Source: Acuticoccus sp. I52.16.1 (lineage in GTDB: Bacteria; Pseudomonadota; Alphaproteobacteria; Rhizobiales; Amorphaceae). From it: a DNA stretch of 64,000 nt. Positions within the stretch are counted from its first letter, which is position 1; each line of letters begins with the position of its first letter. Under the pieces are notes generated by a model that saw nothing but the letters and a program-made list of their open reading frames with translations, had not been told where the DNA came from and made no database searches. Shown here piece after piece: positions 55,736 to 64,000 of the stretch. The stretch is from the NCBI RefSeq assembly GCF_022865125.1, contig NZ_CP094828.1:2535219-2599218 (forward strand). The letters run 5' to 3'. Position numbers and translations under genes: made by a program.

Positions 55736-57537
55736 GCCAGCACCTGCTGATAGGCGTTGCGGTGGAAGAGCGCCGGCTCGGGGCGGGCGTCGCGGCGGGC
55801 GGCGGTGGCCGCCTCGTCGATCTGCGCGGCGGGACCGGTGAGGACGACGCCATAGTCCCGTTCCGCGCTCTCGCGGCTCACCTGGCCGCCCAGGACGTCC
55901 TCGCGCACGCGCTCCGCCTCGCGGTCGAACGGGTGGCCCCATCCGCCGCCGCCGCCGGTGCGCATCTGCAGGACATCGCCCTGGCGCAGGATCGTGCCGT
56001 CCGCCATCGGCGCCAGCTCCCGTTCGTCGGGCCGGCCGGGATTGACGATCCAGCGCGTGTTGCCGCCGTTCAGTCCGCCGGCGATGCCCCAGGGGGGGTA
56101 GCCTCCGCCGCCGGCGCGGTTGGAGAGCATCGCGACGGGGGCGAGGAGTTCCACCTCGCGGATCACGCCGCAGCCGCCGCGCCAGCGGCCGGGGCCGCCG
56201 GAGTCCGGGTTGAGGCTGTAGGCCAGCAGCCGGACCGGGAAGGTGAGGTCCATGAACTCGGCGGGATAGTTCTCCTGCGCGACGAGGTAGACCGCGTCGG
56301 TGCCGTCGGCGTAGGGCCGCGCGCCGCAGCCGACGCCGACGCCGTCCGTGATGAGGAAGGGCGCACCCCGCCCGTCGTCGCTGCCGCGCAGGTAGTAGAG
56401 CGCGTAGACGTTGGAGGCGGCGACCGACCGGCCCCCTGTGGACGTGCCGACGAGGGCGCAGCAGGCGGCGATCATGCGCACCAGCGTCAATCCGCGTTGA
56501 CCGAGTGGGGCCGGCGACAGCGGCAGCAGGATGCTGCCCGGCCGCAGGCGCACCTCGTCCAGCAGCCGGCACGCGCCCTCGTTGAGGAGGACGTCCGGAT
56601 GCTCGGCCAGGAAATAGAGGCCGAAGATCATGTTGAGGACGTTGGGATGCGTCAGGTAGTTGATCGGGCCGGGGGCCTGGTCGTCGCTCGCCGTGGTGTC
56701 GAGGATGAAGCGGTCGCCCTCCCGCACCAGTGCGAAACGGATGGCGAAGGGGCCGTTGCCGTGGCCGTCATCGTCCACCCATTCGGTGACCTCGGTCCGT
56801 CCCTCGGGGAAGGCCTCGGCGAGGCGGGCGCGCACGATCCGGCGCGTCTCGTCGATCAGCGAAGCGAACGTCGCGGCCACTTGCGGAGCGCCGAACTTGG
56901 TCATGATCGCGCCGAGCCGGTTCACGCCGAGCCGGACCGCGGCCACCGCGGCGCGCGTGTCGCCCTGGATCATCTCGGGGAAGCGCGAGTTGCGCTGGAA
57001 GATGCGGAAGGCGTCCTCGTTCAGGACCCCCTCGCGGTAGAGCCGCACCGGCGGAATGACGATGCCTTCCTGGAAGATGTCCGTCGCATCGGGTGAGAGG
57101 GAGCCGGGCCTCATCCCGCCGACGTCCTGAAAGTGCGCCCACGACTGCACGAACGCGACGAGCGTGCCGTCCTCGAACACCGGCGCGACGTAGACCTGGT
57201 CGGGCGTGTGGGAGACCGCCCCCTTGGTGCCGTAGCAGTCGGAATACCAGTAGACGTCGCCCGGCCGCATCGTCTCCTTCGGGAAGTGCTCGAAGATCGG
57301 GCGGACGAGATCGCCGAAAACGGGGATGTTCGTGCCCATGACGAGCCCGCCATCCGCATCGAAGATGCCGATGAAGTAGTCCTTCTTCTCGCGGATGAAG
57401 GGCGACATGGCCGTCCGCTCGAGCAGCACCTCCATCTCCGACTGCATCGCGCCGAGCGCGCCTTTGATGATCTCCCGTGCGATGGGGTCGACGGTCCGCT
57501 CCGCCATGTCGGCAGTCTCGTCGGGCATCGTCAGCAT
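55732..57537 (-). CDS. hyuB: Hydantoinase/oxoprolinase subunit B
   Basis: About 601 residues from ATG 57537, with CAGGAG 7 bases before. VDPIAREIIKGALGAMQSEM, AMSPFIREKKDYFIGIFDAD, RPGDVYWYSDCYGTKGAVSH and SNRAGGGGYPPWGIAGGLNG with a glycine-rich end (MRTGGGGGWGHPF) are the HyuB signatures. Forms the catalytic complex with HyuA. Its promoter region is shared with the divergent GntR gene and contains ATGTATACAT. Confidence 0.93.
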   Translation of the reverse strand: MLTMPDETADMAERTVDPIAREIIKGALGAMQSEMEVLLERTAMSPFIREKKDYFIGIFDADGGLVMGTNIPVFGDLVRPIFEHFPKETMRPGDVYWYSDCYGTKGAVSHTPDQVYVAPVFEDGTLVAFVQSWAHFQDVGGMRPGSLSPDATDIFQEGIVIPPVRLYREGVLNEDAFRIFQRNSRFPEMIQGDTRAAVAAVRLGVNRLGAIMTKFGAPQVAATFASLIDETRRIVRARLAEAFPEGRTEVTEWVDDDGHGNGPFAIRFALVREGDRFILDTTASDDQAPGPINYLTHPNVLNMIFGLYFLAEHPDVLLNEGACRLLDEVRLRPGSILLPLSPAPLGQRGLTLVRMIAACCALVGTSTGGRSVAASNVYALYYLRGSDDGRGAPFLITDGVGVGCGARPYADGTDAVYLVAQENYPAEFMDLTFPVRLLAYSLNPDSGGPGRWRGGCGVIREVELLAPVAMLSNRAGGGGYPPWGIAGGLNGGNTRWIVNPGRPDERELAPMADGTILRQGDVLQMRTGGGGGWGHPFDREAERVREDVLGGQVSRESAERDYGVVLTGPAAQIDEAATAARRDARPEPALFHRNAYQQVLA

Positions 57538-57556
57538 AGCGTCTCCTGGTCTCTGT

Positions 57557-57628
57557 ATGTATACATGAGATCGAAAACGGTTGCCGTGACAACAGAAAAA
57601 TCGCAAAATAAGCGTGACAGGTATACAT
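57557..57628. promoter_or_regulatory. Two GTATACAT operator candidates between hyuB and gntR
   Basis: ATGTATACAT at 57557-57566 is a perfect 10-base palindrome 20 bases from the hyuB start; GTATACAT recurs at 57621-57628, 18 bases before the GntR start. Repeated palindromes of this kind are typical sites for FCD-domain GntR regulators, so the adjacent regulator probably controls both directions. Confidence 0.6.
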
Positions 57629-57645
57629 ATGAGGCGCGATTAGGG

Positions 57646-58413
57646 ATGCAGACTCGATCCACGTCGGTGGCCGACCGCCTCCGGGCCATGATCCTCGAGG
57701 GCGACTACATGCCCGGCTCGCACCTCCAGGAGGTGCCGGTGGCCGAGGCGATGGGCGTCTCCCGGACGCCCGTGCGCGCCGCCCTCGCCGCGCTGGAGCG
57801 GGAAGGGCTGCTCGACTATGTCCCCAAACGCGGCTTCGCCGTGCGGGTGTTCAGCCGCGAGGAGATCGCCGACAAGTATTTCGTGCGCTCGGTGCTGGAG
57901 GGGGCGGCGGCCGGGCAGTGCGCCCGATGCGGGATTTCGGAGGCGGACCTCGCCACGCTGGACGCCGCGCTTGCCGACGGCGACCGGATCCTCGCCGGAG
58001 GGCGCCTCGACCCGGACGATCTGCCGGCCTACCGGCAGATGAACAACCAGTTCCACCGAACCATCACCACCGCGAGCGGCAGCGCCGGCACGGCCGACCT
58101 CGTGCGCCAGATCGGGCAGATCCCGTTCCTGTCCGACCGCATCATCCTGTGGCACGACTACAAGCTGATCGACCGTTCGCACGACGATCACCACCGCGTC
58201 CGCGACGCCATCGCCACGCGCGATCCGGCGCGCGCCGAGGCGCTGATGCGCGAGCATGTCAGCTTCATGGGCCAGGTGGTGCGGCGCTACCTGAGTTCTG
58301 CGGCCGCGCCGGAGCCGCTGCGGTTCGCCGCCGAGGACGCGTCCGACGACACCGCCGCGGCGGGCGAGGCTCCAGCCACCTCGGACGGCGCCGCAGGGGA
58401 GGGGAATACATGA
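57646..58413 (+). CDS. GntR-family (FCD-domain) transcriptional regulator
   Basis: 255 residues from ATG 57646. w[59 protein letters not shown]. The FCD effector domain (about 75-215) shows [15 protein letters not shown] and [20 protein letters not shown] with the metal-binding D-x-x-x-H and later H residues. It probably responds to a carboxylate of the hyu pathway. C-terminal 40 residues are Ala-rich. Start of the following SDR overlaps by 4 bases. Confidence 0.9.
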   Translation: MQTRSTSVADRLRAMILEGDYMPGSHLQEVPVAEAMGVSRTPVRAALAALEREGLLDYVPKRGFAVRVFSREEIADKYFVRSVLEGAAAGQCARCGISEADLATLDAALADGDRILAGGRLDPDDLPAYRQMNNQFHRTITTASGSAGTADLVRQIGQIPFLSDRIILWHDYKLIDRSHDDHHRVRDAIATRDPARAEALMREHVSFMGQVVRRYLSSAAAPEPLRFAAEDASDDTAAAGEAPATSDGAAGEGNT

Positions 58414-59159
58414 GCCGCGCCATCGTCACCGGCGCCGGATCCGGGATCGGCGCCGCCATCGCCGAGCGCCTCGCCGCCGACGGCGCGCAAGTCCTCGCGG
58501 TCGACCTCAAACCCGACGGGCTCGCCCCCTATGCGCAGCGCCCGAACGTCGCGACCTTCGTCGCCGACGTCACCGCCGCCGACGCCCCGGAGGCGATCTT
58601 CGCCGCCGCGCGGGACGCATTCGGCGAAGTGGATGTCCTCGTCAACAATGCGGGCCTGGGCAACGCCAAGCCGCTGCATGAGACCGACGACGCCATGCTC
58701 GACCGCTACCTCGACGTCAACCTGCGTTCCGTGGTGCGACTGTCCCGCGCGTTCGTGACGGCACCGGGGGAAGCGGACGGCAGAGCGCGGGCGATCGTCA
58801 ACGTGTCGTCGGTGTTCGGCGAGGTCGGCTTCCCCGGCGTCGCCGCCTATGCCACCGCCAAAGGCGGCGTGATCGCACTGACGCGGCAGATGGTGGCCGA
58901 CTATGGTCCGCGGGGCGTGCGCGTCAACGCCGTTGCGCCCGGCCTCATCGCGACGCCCGCGACGGCGGAGCGCATGGCGCAGAACGCGCAATTCCAGCGC
59001 CTCACGGTGGGGCAGATCCCGGCCGGCCGCGCCGGACGGCCGGAGGAGGTGGCCGCCGTCGTGGCCTTCCTCGCGTCCCCGGCGGCGTCCTATGTCTCGG
59101 GTCAGGTCATCACCGTCGACGGTGGATGGACGGCCTGCCGCTACACCGCGCCGGACTAA
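58410..59159 (+). CDS. SDR-family oxidoreductase
   Basis: 249 residues, coupled to the GntR gene by [66 protein letters not shown] (S, Y-x-x-x-K) and [11 protein letters not shown] are classical. Similar to FabG-type dehydrogenases. Convergent with the phosphoesterase gene, overlapping by 4 bases at their 3' ends. Confidence 0.9.
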   Translation: MSRAIVTGAGSGIGAAIAERLAADGAQVLAVDLKPDGLAPYAQRPNVATFVADVTAADAPEAIFAAARDAFGEVDVLVNNAGLGNAKPLHETDDAMLDRYLDVNLRSVVRLSRAFVTAPGEADGRARAIVNVSSVFGEVGFPGVAAYATAKGGVIALTRQMVADYGPRGVRVNAVAPGLIATPATAERMAQNAQFQRLTVGQIPAGRAGRPEEVAAVVAFLASPAASYVSGQVITVDGGWTACRYTAPD

Positions 59160-60583
59160 CGCGGCCCGCAGCGGCAGGCGTCGAAGGCGCCGGCGGTCGC
59201 CGCCGCCGGGGCGCAGGCGTAGACGGGCCAGTCCGTCTCCGGGTCGTGGCCGTAACCGGACCCGTAGAACCGGTCGTACAGCGTGCGGTCGGGCGACGCG
59301 GCGTCTCGCTGGAGCGCCGCCGTCACTTCGGCGAGGGCCGTCGCGCCGAACGGCGTGCGCGCATACGCCTCGGTAAACGCATAGAGCCTGTCGACGACGA
59401 CGGGTGCGCCCGCCGCGGCCTGCGGCAGGTTCGTCACCGCGAACGTCGTCTTCTCCTGCAACGCGCCGTCGGAGCGGTCGTAGGTGAACATCTGGAAGGC
59501 GGGCGCGTCGCGGTAGACGGGGCTCACCGCCGGGACGATGGCCTCGAACCCCGCCGCCCCGTCGCCGCTCGCGGGGAACAGGCGCCAACTGTCGCGGTGG
59601 ATATGGCCGGAGAAGCCGGCCGAGACGATCGCGCGGTGGCGCTGCATGAGGCTCGCGAACGCCGCCGCGTAGGGCTCGCGCCAGAACGGCACCGTGTGCG
59701 CGGCACACGCCGCATCGGCTGGTTTCGCCTGCGCGGTCGAGTAGGCGTCGACCCCGGCGGGGATGTGGTAGACCAGCCACACTCGCTCCCCGGCGGACGC
59801 CGCGGCGGAGAGCCGTGCCTCCAGCCACGCCGACATCGCATCCCCGGCGGCTCGGCTGTCGCTTCCGGCCGGGCCGCAACGGTTCTCGTATTTGGGCGAC
59901 CACAGGACGGTGTTGAGGACGATGACCGTCATATCGTCCACCGTGGGGTGGCGCGCCGCGTAGTAGCCGCCGGCACGCCAGGTCGCCTCGGCGTCCGGCG
60001 CCAGCCGGTCGGAACCGACGAGCCTGCGCAGCGCCGGCACCGTGGCGGCGAGGTAGCGCCCGCCCGGCTCGACCTGGTAGTCCCCGCAACCGGCGTCCGT
60101 GTTGCCGAGCGCGAGCAGCACCGGCGCCTGCGGGAACGCGTCGGCCAGCCGGTGCGCGAGGTAGGTGGTGATCTTTATCGCCATGTCGGTGACCTGCTCC
60201 TGGCCGGCGCCCGGCTCCACCGCGCGGACGCGATATGCGAGGCGGTGGACCACCGCGTCGCCGGAGAAGATGACGAAGTCCGGCGACGGGGTCCGCCGGG
60301 CCGCATCGGCGAGAACCGCGTCGAGGAGCGGCACGTTGGCGTCGTCGCCGTAGGTCGCGACCGGCACGGACACGTCCGCGAAGATCCGCGGCCACTCGGA
60401 GATATCGGCCGCGAGAAGGCGACCGTCGGCGGCCGTGCCGGTGAACGGATCCAGATGGACGTCGCTGATGGCGAGGAATGTCGCGTCCGCGTCCGCCCCG
60501 GCCGCGGCACCCGGTGGGCCGGCGATGCCGCAGCTCAACGCGAGCGCCGCGCACAGTGTGCGTATCGTCCAATGTCCCGGCAT
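59156..60583 (-). CDS. Secreted acid sphingomyelinase-like metallophosphoesterase
   Basis: 475 residues from ATG 60583. Signal peptide [20 protein letters not shown]. Calcineurin-like metal ligands are complete: [11 protein letters not shown] (D-x-H), [10 protein letters not shown] (GD), [13 protein letters not shown] (GN with Asp), VYHIP (H) and [13 protein letters not shown] (GHxH). The NTD-x-x-CGDY form belongs to the acid sphingomyelinase/YvnB branch. It should hydrolyse phosphodiesters in the periplasm or outside; substrate unknown. Confidence 0.82.
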   Translation of the reverse strand: MPGHWTIRTLCAALALSCGIAGPPGAAAGADADATFLAISDVHLDPFTGTAADGRLLAADISEWPRIFADVSVPVATYGDDANVPLLDAVLADAARRTPSPDFVIFSGDAVVHRLAYRVRAVEPGAGQEQVTDMAIKITTYLAHRLADAFPQAPVLLALGNTDAGCGDYQVEPGGRYLAATVPALRRLVGSDRLAPDAEATWRAGGYYAARHPTVDDMTVIVLNTVLWSPKYENRCGPAGSDSRAAGDAMSAWLEARLSAAASAGERVWLVYHIPAGVDAYSTAQAKPADAACAAHTVPFWREPYAAAFASLMQRHRAIVSAGFSGHIHRDSWRLFPASGDGAAGFEAIVPAVSPVYRDAPAFQMFTYDRSDGALQEKTTFAVTNLPQAAAGAPVVVDRLYAFTEAYARTPFGATALAEVTAALQRDAASPDRTLYDRFYGSGYGHDPETDWPVYACAPAAATAGAFDACRCGPR

Positions 60584-60720
60584 TGTGTACCCTCCGGCGG
60601 CCCGGTATGGCCGGCCGCGTCGGAGCCTACCGCCGGCGCCGCCTCGGTTGGAGAGGGGCCACGCCGCCGAGCACGGCCTCCGGCGATCGCGCGACGCGGA
60701 GGCCCCCGCGACCGGCTCCC

Positions 60721-62124
60721 TCAATGGTGGAAGCCGGACGCCTCCTCGCTGGTGAGCGGGGCGGTGATCGGGTGCGCCGCGAAGTGGGCGAGGGCGGCGC
60801 GGATATCGTCCAGCAGCATCGAGCAGAGGTCGTAGCTGACGCCGTTGCGCACCAGGATGCGCTGGATCGCGCGGTTCTGGCAGTTGGCCGGGAGGGTGTA
60901 GGCCGGCACCTGCCAGCCGCGCACGCGCAGCCGGTCGGCGAGGTCGAACAGCGAGAAGCCGTGGTCGCCGTCTTTCAGCGCCCACGAGACGGCGGGGATG
61001 CCGCACGCCGGATCGCCGTCGTAGACGATCTCGAACGGGCCCATCTCAGCCAGCTCCCGCGCCACGTAACCGGCGCTGGCGTAGCAGGCGTCGTGGATCT
61101 TGCGGTAGCCCTCGCGGCCGAGGCGCAGGAAGTTGTAGTACTGGCAGACGATCTGCCCGCCCGGCCGCGAGAAGTTCAGCGCGATGTCGCGCATGTTGCC
61201 GCCGAGATAGTTGACCCAGAAGACCATCTCCTCCGGCAGGTCGGCCTCGTCGCGCCACGCCACCCAGCCGCAGCCGAGCGGCGCCAGGCCGAACTTGTGG
61301 CCGGATGCGTTGATCGACTTCACGCGCGGCAGGCGGAAGTCCCACTCGAGATCCGGCGCGCAGAAGGGGGCGAGGAAGCCGCCCGAGGCACCGTCGACAT
61401 GGATCGGAATGTCGAGCCCCGTCTCGGCCTGGTAGCGGTCGAGCGCTTCGCCGACGGCCTTCACCGGCTCGTACTCGCCCGTGAACGTGACGCCGAGCGT
61501 CGGCACCACGCCGATGGTGTTCTCGTCGCAGCGGGCGAGCACCTCCTCCGGCGTCATCAGGAGGCGGCCGTCCTCCATCGGGATCTCGCGGTGCTCGATG
61601 TCCCAGTAGCGGGTGAATTTGTGCCAGCAGATCTGCACCGGCCCGGTGATGAGGTTGGGCTTCGCCGTGGGCTTGCCGGCGGCGCGCTGGCGGGCCTCCC
61701 AGCGGCGCTTCATGGCGAGGCCGCCCAGCATCGCCGCCTCGCTCGACCCGGTGGTCGAGCAGCCGACCGCCTCGCCTTCGCCGCGGGCGGACGGGGCGTT
61801 CCACAGGTCGGCGAGCATGCGCACGCAGCGCGCCTCGATCTCGGCGGTCTGCGGGTACTCGTCCTTGTCGACCATGTTCTTGTCGATGCAGTCGTCCATC
61901 AGGCGATGGATTTCCGGCTCCTCCCAGGTCTGGCAGAAGGTCGCCAGATTCTGCCGGGCATTGCCGTCGAGCATCAGCTCGTCGCGCACGGCGGCGTAGA
62001 TCCTCCGTGGGTCGCGCTCGGCATCGGGGAAGGTCGACTTGGGCAGCGCGGCGCCCACCGAGCCGGCGCCGTAGAGCTCGTCGTTGATCCCGTCCTCGCG
62101 GTCGCGGGGGGTGTCCTCGGCCAT
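60721..62124 (-). CDS. gadB: Glutamate decarboxylase
   Basis: 467 residues, the family length. [74 protein letters not shown] and [18 protein letters not shown], with the PLP lysine in the last (about residue 278), are complete. The C terminus ends with histidines (SEEASGFHH), as in pH-regulated E. coli Gad, where a C-terminal histidine locks the enzyme at neutral pH. Converts glutamate to GABA. No GadC antiporter is visible. The 137 bases downstream (60584-60720) are unassigned. Confidence 0.95.
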   Translation of the reverse strand: MAEDTPRDREDGINDELYGAGSVGAALPKSTFPDAERDPRRIYAAVRDELMLDGNARQNLATFCQTWEEPEIHRLMDDCIDKNMVDKDEYPQTAEIEARCVRMLADLWNAPSARGEGEAVGCSTTGSSEAAMLGGLAMKRRWEARQRAAGKPTAKPNLITGPVQICWHKFTRYWDIEHREIPMEDGRLLMTPEEVLARCDENTIGVVPTLGVTFTGEYEPVKAVGEALDRYQAETGLDIPIHVDGASGGFLAPFCAPDLEWDFRLPRVKSINASGHKFGLAPLGCGWVAWRDEADLPEEMVFWVNYLGGNMRDIALNFSRPGGQIVCQYYNFLRLGREGYRKIHDACYASAGYVARELAEMGPFEIVYDGDPACGIPAVSWALKDGDHGFSLFDLADRLRVRGWQVPAYTLPANCQNRAIQRILVRNGVSYDLCSMLLDDIRAALAHFAAHPITAPLTSEEASGFHH

Positions 62125-62170
62125 GGCAGCGTCTCCTCGTCGTCGCTCTGTTGCCCTCTGGGGGCGGCGT

Positions 62171-63277
62171 TCAGTGGGGGGCGTTCGTCAGCAGCGCGGT
62201 GCCGTTCGCGCCATCGAGGTGGGCGAGCGCCACCACCCGAGGCGTCGTCAGCCCGGCGAGTGCGGCAAGGTCGAAGGCGGTGTAGGCGAGGCTCTGGTAG
62301 CTGCGCAGGAAGAACTGCCGGCGCGCCAGATCCGAGAGGTTCGTCCACGAGGTGAATTCGGTCGCGTACGGGGTCGCGGTGTCCGCGGCGAGACCGGCCA
62401 CCTCCATGTGCCCGCCGCCGGCGTCGGGGGTGTCGATCGTGACGCCGCGCGGCCGGTCGAAGGTGTTCATGATGTGGGCGAGGGTCGTCACCGCGAGGTC
62501 GGGCGTCGCCGCCGCCTCGGTGAATTGCGCGTAGTAGGCGGCCCGCACGAACCGGCCGACGGAGGTGTTGGACGCCGGCAGCCCCGCGGTCGCGATCCCC
62601 GAATCGGGCTGCGTCGCGGTGTAGGTACCGAACGTCGCGCGGCTGCGGTCGACGTTCGACAGGAAGGTGTAATTGTCGAGGTTGGTGAGGTGCCAGCCGA
62701 AGGCCGGGCCGTTGGTCATCACGCCGACGGGGTTGTCGTGGAGCGTCATCGCGCCGTGGTCGAACTCGATCACCAGCGCGGCGCCTGTCGCGTCGTGCAC
62801 GACGTAGTGGAACGGGGATTCCACACCGCCCAGCATCGCCAGCGCCTCCAGCATCACCGGCTGTTCGGCGAGGGCGGTCTTCACCTCGGCGACGGTGGCG
62901 AACTGCCCCAGCGCCCAGCTTCCGAGGTCGGACGCGGACAGCACCGCCCGCGTCAGGTCGACGGCCTTCTGCTTGCCGCTCGCCGCCGGGTAGGAGAGGA
63001 GGCTGAAGGTCAGCCCCTGATCGTTGAGACCCTCCAGCACCTTGAGGTCGGCGAAGGCGACGGGCGCGTCGGCCGCCGGCACCCGGTCCGGGACGGTGAC
63101 CGCGACGAAGGCATGGCAGGCTCTGTAGCCGAGCGCCGGATGCCCTGCGCTTGCGGAGGAGAAGGGCGTGCCGGGCGGGACGTACGCGACCTGGTAGGGC
63201 AGCTCGACGGTCAGCTCCAGCGTTCGGCCGAAGTAGGGGCGCCCCGCCGCATCGCGGTAGATCAGCGACGTGCACAT
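62171..63277 (-). CDS. Linear amide C-N hydrolase (choloylglycine hydrolase family)
   Basis: 368 residues from ATG 63277, so that Cys2 of [20 protein letters not shown] becomes the N-terminal nucleophile after Met removal. The Ntn motifs follow: RTLEL (Arg), [15 protein letters not shown] (Asp, near 85), and [17 protein letters not shown] with the conserved Asn, then [11 protein letters not shown] (Arg). These enzymes cleave bile salts, penicillin V or N-acyl homoserine lactones; the substrate here is unknown. 46 bases before gadB, probably one transcript. No signal peptide. Confidence 0.9.
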   Translation of the reverse strand: MCTSLIYRDAAGRPYFGRTLELTVELPYQVAYVPPGTPFSSASAGHPALGYRACHAFVAVTVPDRVPAADAPVAFADLKVLEGLNDQGLTFSLLSYPAASGKQKAVDLTRAVLSASDLGSWALGQFATVAEVKTALAEQPVMLEALAMLGGVESPFHYVVHDATGAALVIEFDHGAMTLHDNPVGVMTNGPAFGWHLTNLDNYTFLSNVDRSRATFGTYTATQPDSGIATAGLPASNTSVGRFVRAAYYAQFTEAAATPDLAVTTLAHIMNTFDRPRGVTIDTPDAGGGHMEVAGLAADTATPYATEFTSWTNLSDLARRQFFLRSYQSLAYTAFDLAALAGLTTPRVVALAHLDGANGTALLTNAPH

Positions 63278-63448
63278 CAGGCGTCGCCCTCGAAGCGCGC
63301 CGGGGGACGGCGGAACGGCGCCGCGCGCCATCCGGCGGGGCGCGGGTCGGGGATGGAGCGCGGCCGGGTCCGCGTCGGGTCTGCGTCTGGCCAGGACATG
63401 GTCTGAGCAGTGGAACCTCTATGACGGTCGCGGCATCCGTCCGGACAT

Positions 63449-63477
63449 ATCATATCGATCATATGAAATTAAAGTAA
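63449..63477 (-). promoter_or_regulatory. Candidate promoter for the amide hydrolase-gad pair
   Basis: An AT-rich island in GC-rich DNA: on the minus strand TTACTT (63477-63472), 17 bases, TATGAT (63454-63449). The -10 box is good, the -35 weak. TCATAT-CGATC-ATATGA (63450-63466) is an inverted repeat over the -10 box and could be an operator. It lies about 170 bases from the start at 63277. Between 63278 and 63448 I see no gene. Confidence 0.35.
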
Positions 63478-63511
63478 CGGCCGGGCGCCACGCCGCGCGC
63501 GTTCGGGACCC

Positions 63512-64000
63512 TCATGGCACCGCCGAGATGATGAGGAAGGCGGCGAAGATCACGAGATGGACCCCGCCCTGCAAGATGGTGCTGCGCCCGGTGGAGGCGG
63601 TCACCGTCGAGATGAACACCGCCAGGATCAGCAGCGTGGTATGCTCGTCCTCGAGGCCCAGGCTGAGCGGAATGCCCAGGATGACGGACGCGAAGGCGAT
63701 GGTGGGGATCGTCAGCCCGATGCTGGCGAGCGCCGAACCGACCGCCAGATTGAGGCTCTGCTGGATGCGGTTCTGCCGCGCCGCCCGCAAGGCCGCGATC
63801 GACTCCGGCAGCAGGATCAGCGCCGCGATGACCACGCCGACGAATGAGAGCGGCAGCCCGGCCGCGGTGATCGCACCCTCCACCGCCGGCGACAGGCCTT
63901 CCGCGATCATCACCACCGCCACCAGCGACACGACGAGAAGCCCCAGGCTGACGGTGACCATGCGGCGGGTGACGACGAGCCCGTGCCCCTCGGCCGCCTC
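63512..64000 (-). CDS. Calcium:proton antiporter (ChaA/CaCA-type), 5' end outside window
   Basis: 163 codons open to the window edge. Membrane helices with LLVVSLVAVVMIAEGLSPAV, then PLSFVGVVIAALILLPESIA and SLNLAVGSALASIGLTIPTI, the second alpha-repeat of the Na_Ca_ex family (acidic Glu in LLPES, and GSALAS). GRSTILQGGVHLVIFAAFLI ends the protein. Similar to the C-terminal half of ChaA, which exports Ca2+ (and Na+/K+) for protons at alkaline pH. Confidence 0.85.
   Translation of the reverse strand, partial: EAAEGHGLVVTRRMVTVSLGLLVVSLVAVVMIAEGLSPAVEGAITAAGLPLSFVGVVIAALILLPESIAALRAARQNRIQQSLNLAVGSALASIGLTIPTIAFASVILGIPLSLGLEDEHTTLLILAVFISTVTASTGRSTILQGGVHLVIFAAFLIISAVP

Noticed and set aside
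52217-55750. Very long open frame of 1177 codons on the plus strand
   Set aside because: It is antisense to the strongly supported SDR, binding-protein and hyuA genes, its translation is Arg/His/Asp-rich without domains, and its length follows from the GC-rich codon bias of the opposite strand.

Overview
The window is GC-rich, with dense, often translationally coupled genes, and looks like the chromosome of an alphaproteobacterium, probably of the Hyphomicrobiales (Rhizobiales). The pointers are a DUF6441/DUF2460/DUF2163/NlpC/multidomain-baseplate tail operon of the type related to gene transfer agents, a sigma-54-type glnK-amtB pair, and IS families common in that group. Sulfotransferases in the polysaccharide locus hint at a marine or saline lifestyle; this is inference only. 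Layout: (1) 1-25.3 kb, a surface or exopolysaccharide locus. (2) 25.4-26.4 kb, an IS630 element. (3) 26.4-37.1 kb, a decaying prophage or GTA-like head-tail operon carrying an inserted HTH/ImmA-IrrE + PIN module. (4) 37.1-43.0 kb, a nested pile of insertion sequences (two IS3-type elements plus an IS3 remnant, an IS66, and an IS481 relic). (5) 43.1-64.0 kb, ordinary chromosomal metabolism.

The polysaccharide locus has three transcription blocks. A left minus-strand block (4698 to 1) carries a GT4, a sulfotransferase, galE, a hexapeptide acetyltransferase and a WaaE-like GT2. A central plus-strand operon (4912-11489) carries a GT8-like transferase, a pyruvyl transferase, two GT4s, an O-antigen-ligase/Wzy-like membrane protein and a GT2, nearly all with 4-base ATGA overlaps. 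A right minus-strand block (25254 to 13705) carries a GT2, a second sulfotransferase, a GT4, an AlgI-type MBOAT acyltransferase, two paralogous SGNH proteins, a DPM1-like GT2, a LPG-synthase-TM-type membrane protein, a methyltransferase and a polytopic membrane protein. Together they predict a glycan that is sulfated, O-acetylated and probably pyruvylated. An IS21 element with a frameshifted istA lies between the end of the central operon and its likely terminator.

The phage tail operon is clearly non-functional. The capsid gene is cut by an IS3, the DUF6441 gene has a frameshift, the tail-tube gene is missing with the tail-assembly-chaperone 5' end deleted, the tape-measure gene has an amber codon at position 23, and the multidomain baseplate gene is cut by the IS630. 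Despite this, a textbook A AAA AAC slippery site for a -1 frameshift in the tail-assembly chaperone is still readable, and a small protein resembling DnaA domain IV sits inside the operon. A self-contained module (HTH/ImmA-IrrE regulator, PIN-domain protein, divergent DUF2188 protein with a consensus ribosome-binding site) interrupts the operon.

The right third holds msrA, a MepA-like murein endopeptidase, an esterase, an SDR lacking the catalytic tyrosine, a methyltransferase, an EVE-domain protein, glnK-amtB behind a sigma-54 promoter, a WecG/TagA glycosyltransferase, and a hydantoinase/oxoprolinase (hyuB-hyuA) operon with a branched-chain-type binding protein and an SDR, divergent from a GntR-SDR pair with palindromic operator candidates. 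It ends with a secreted phosphoesterase, glutamate decarboxylase with a choloylglycine-hydrolase-like enzyme, and the end of a calcium/proton antiporter gene.
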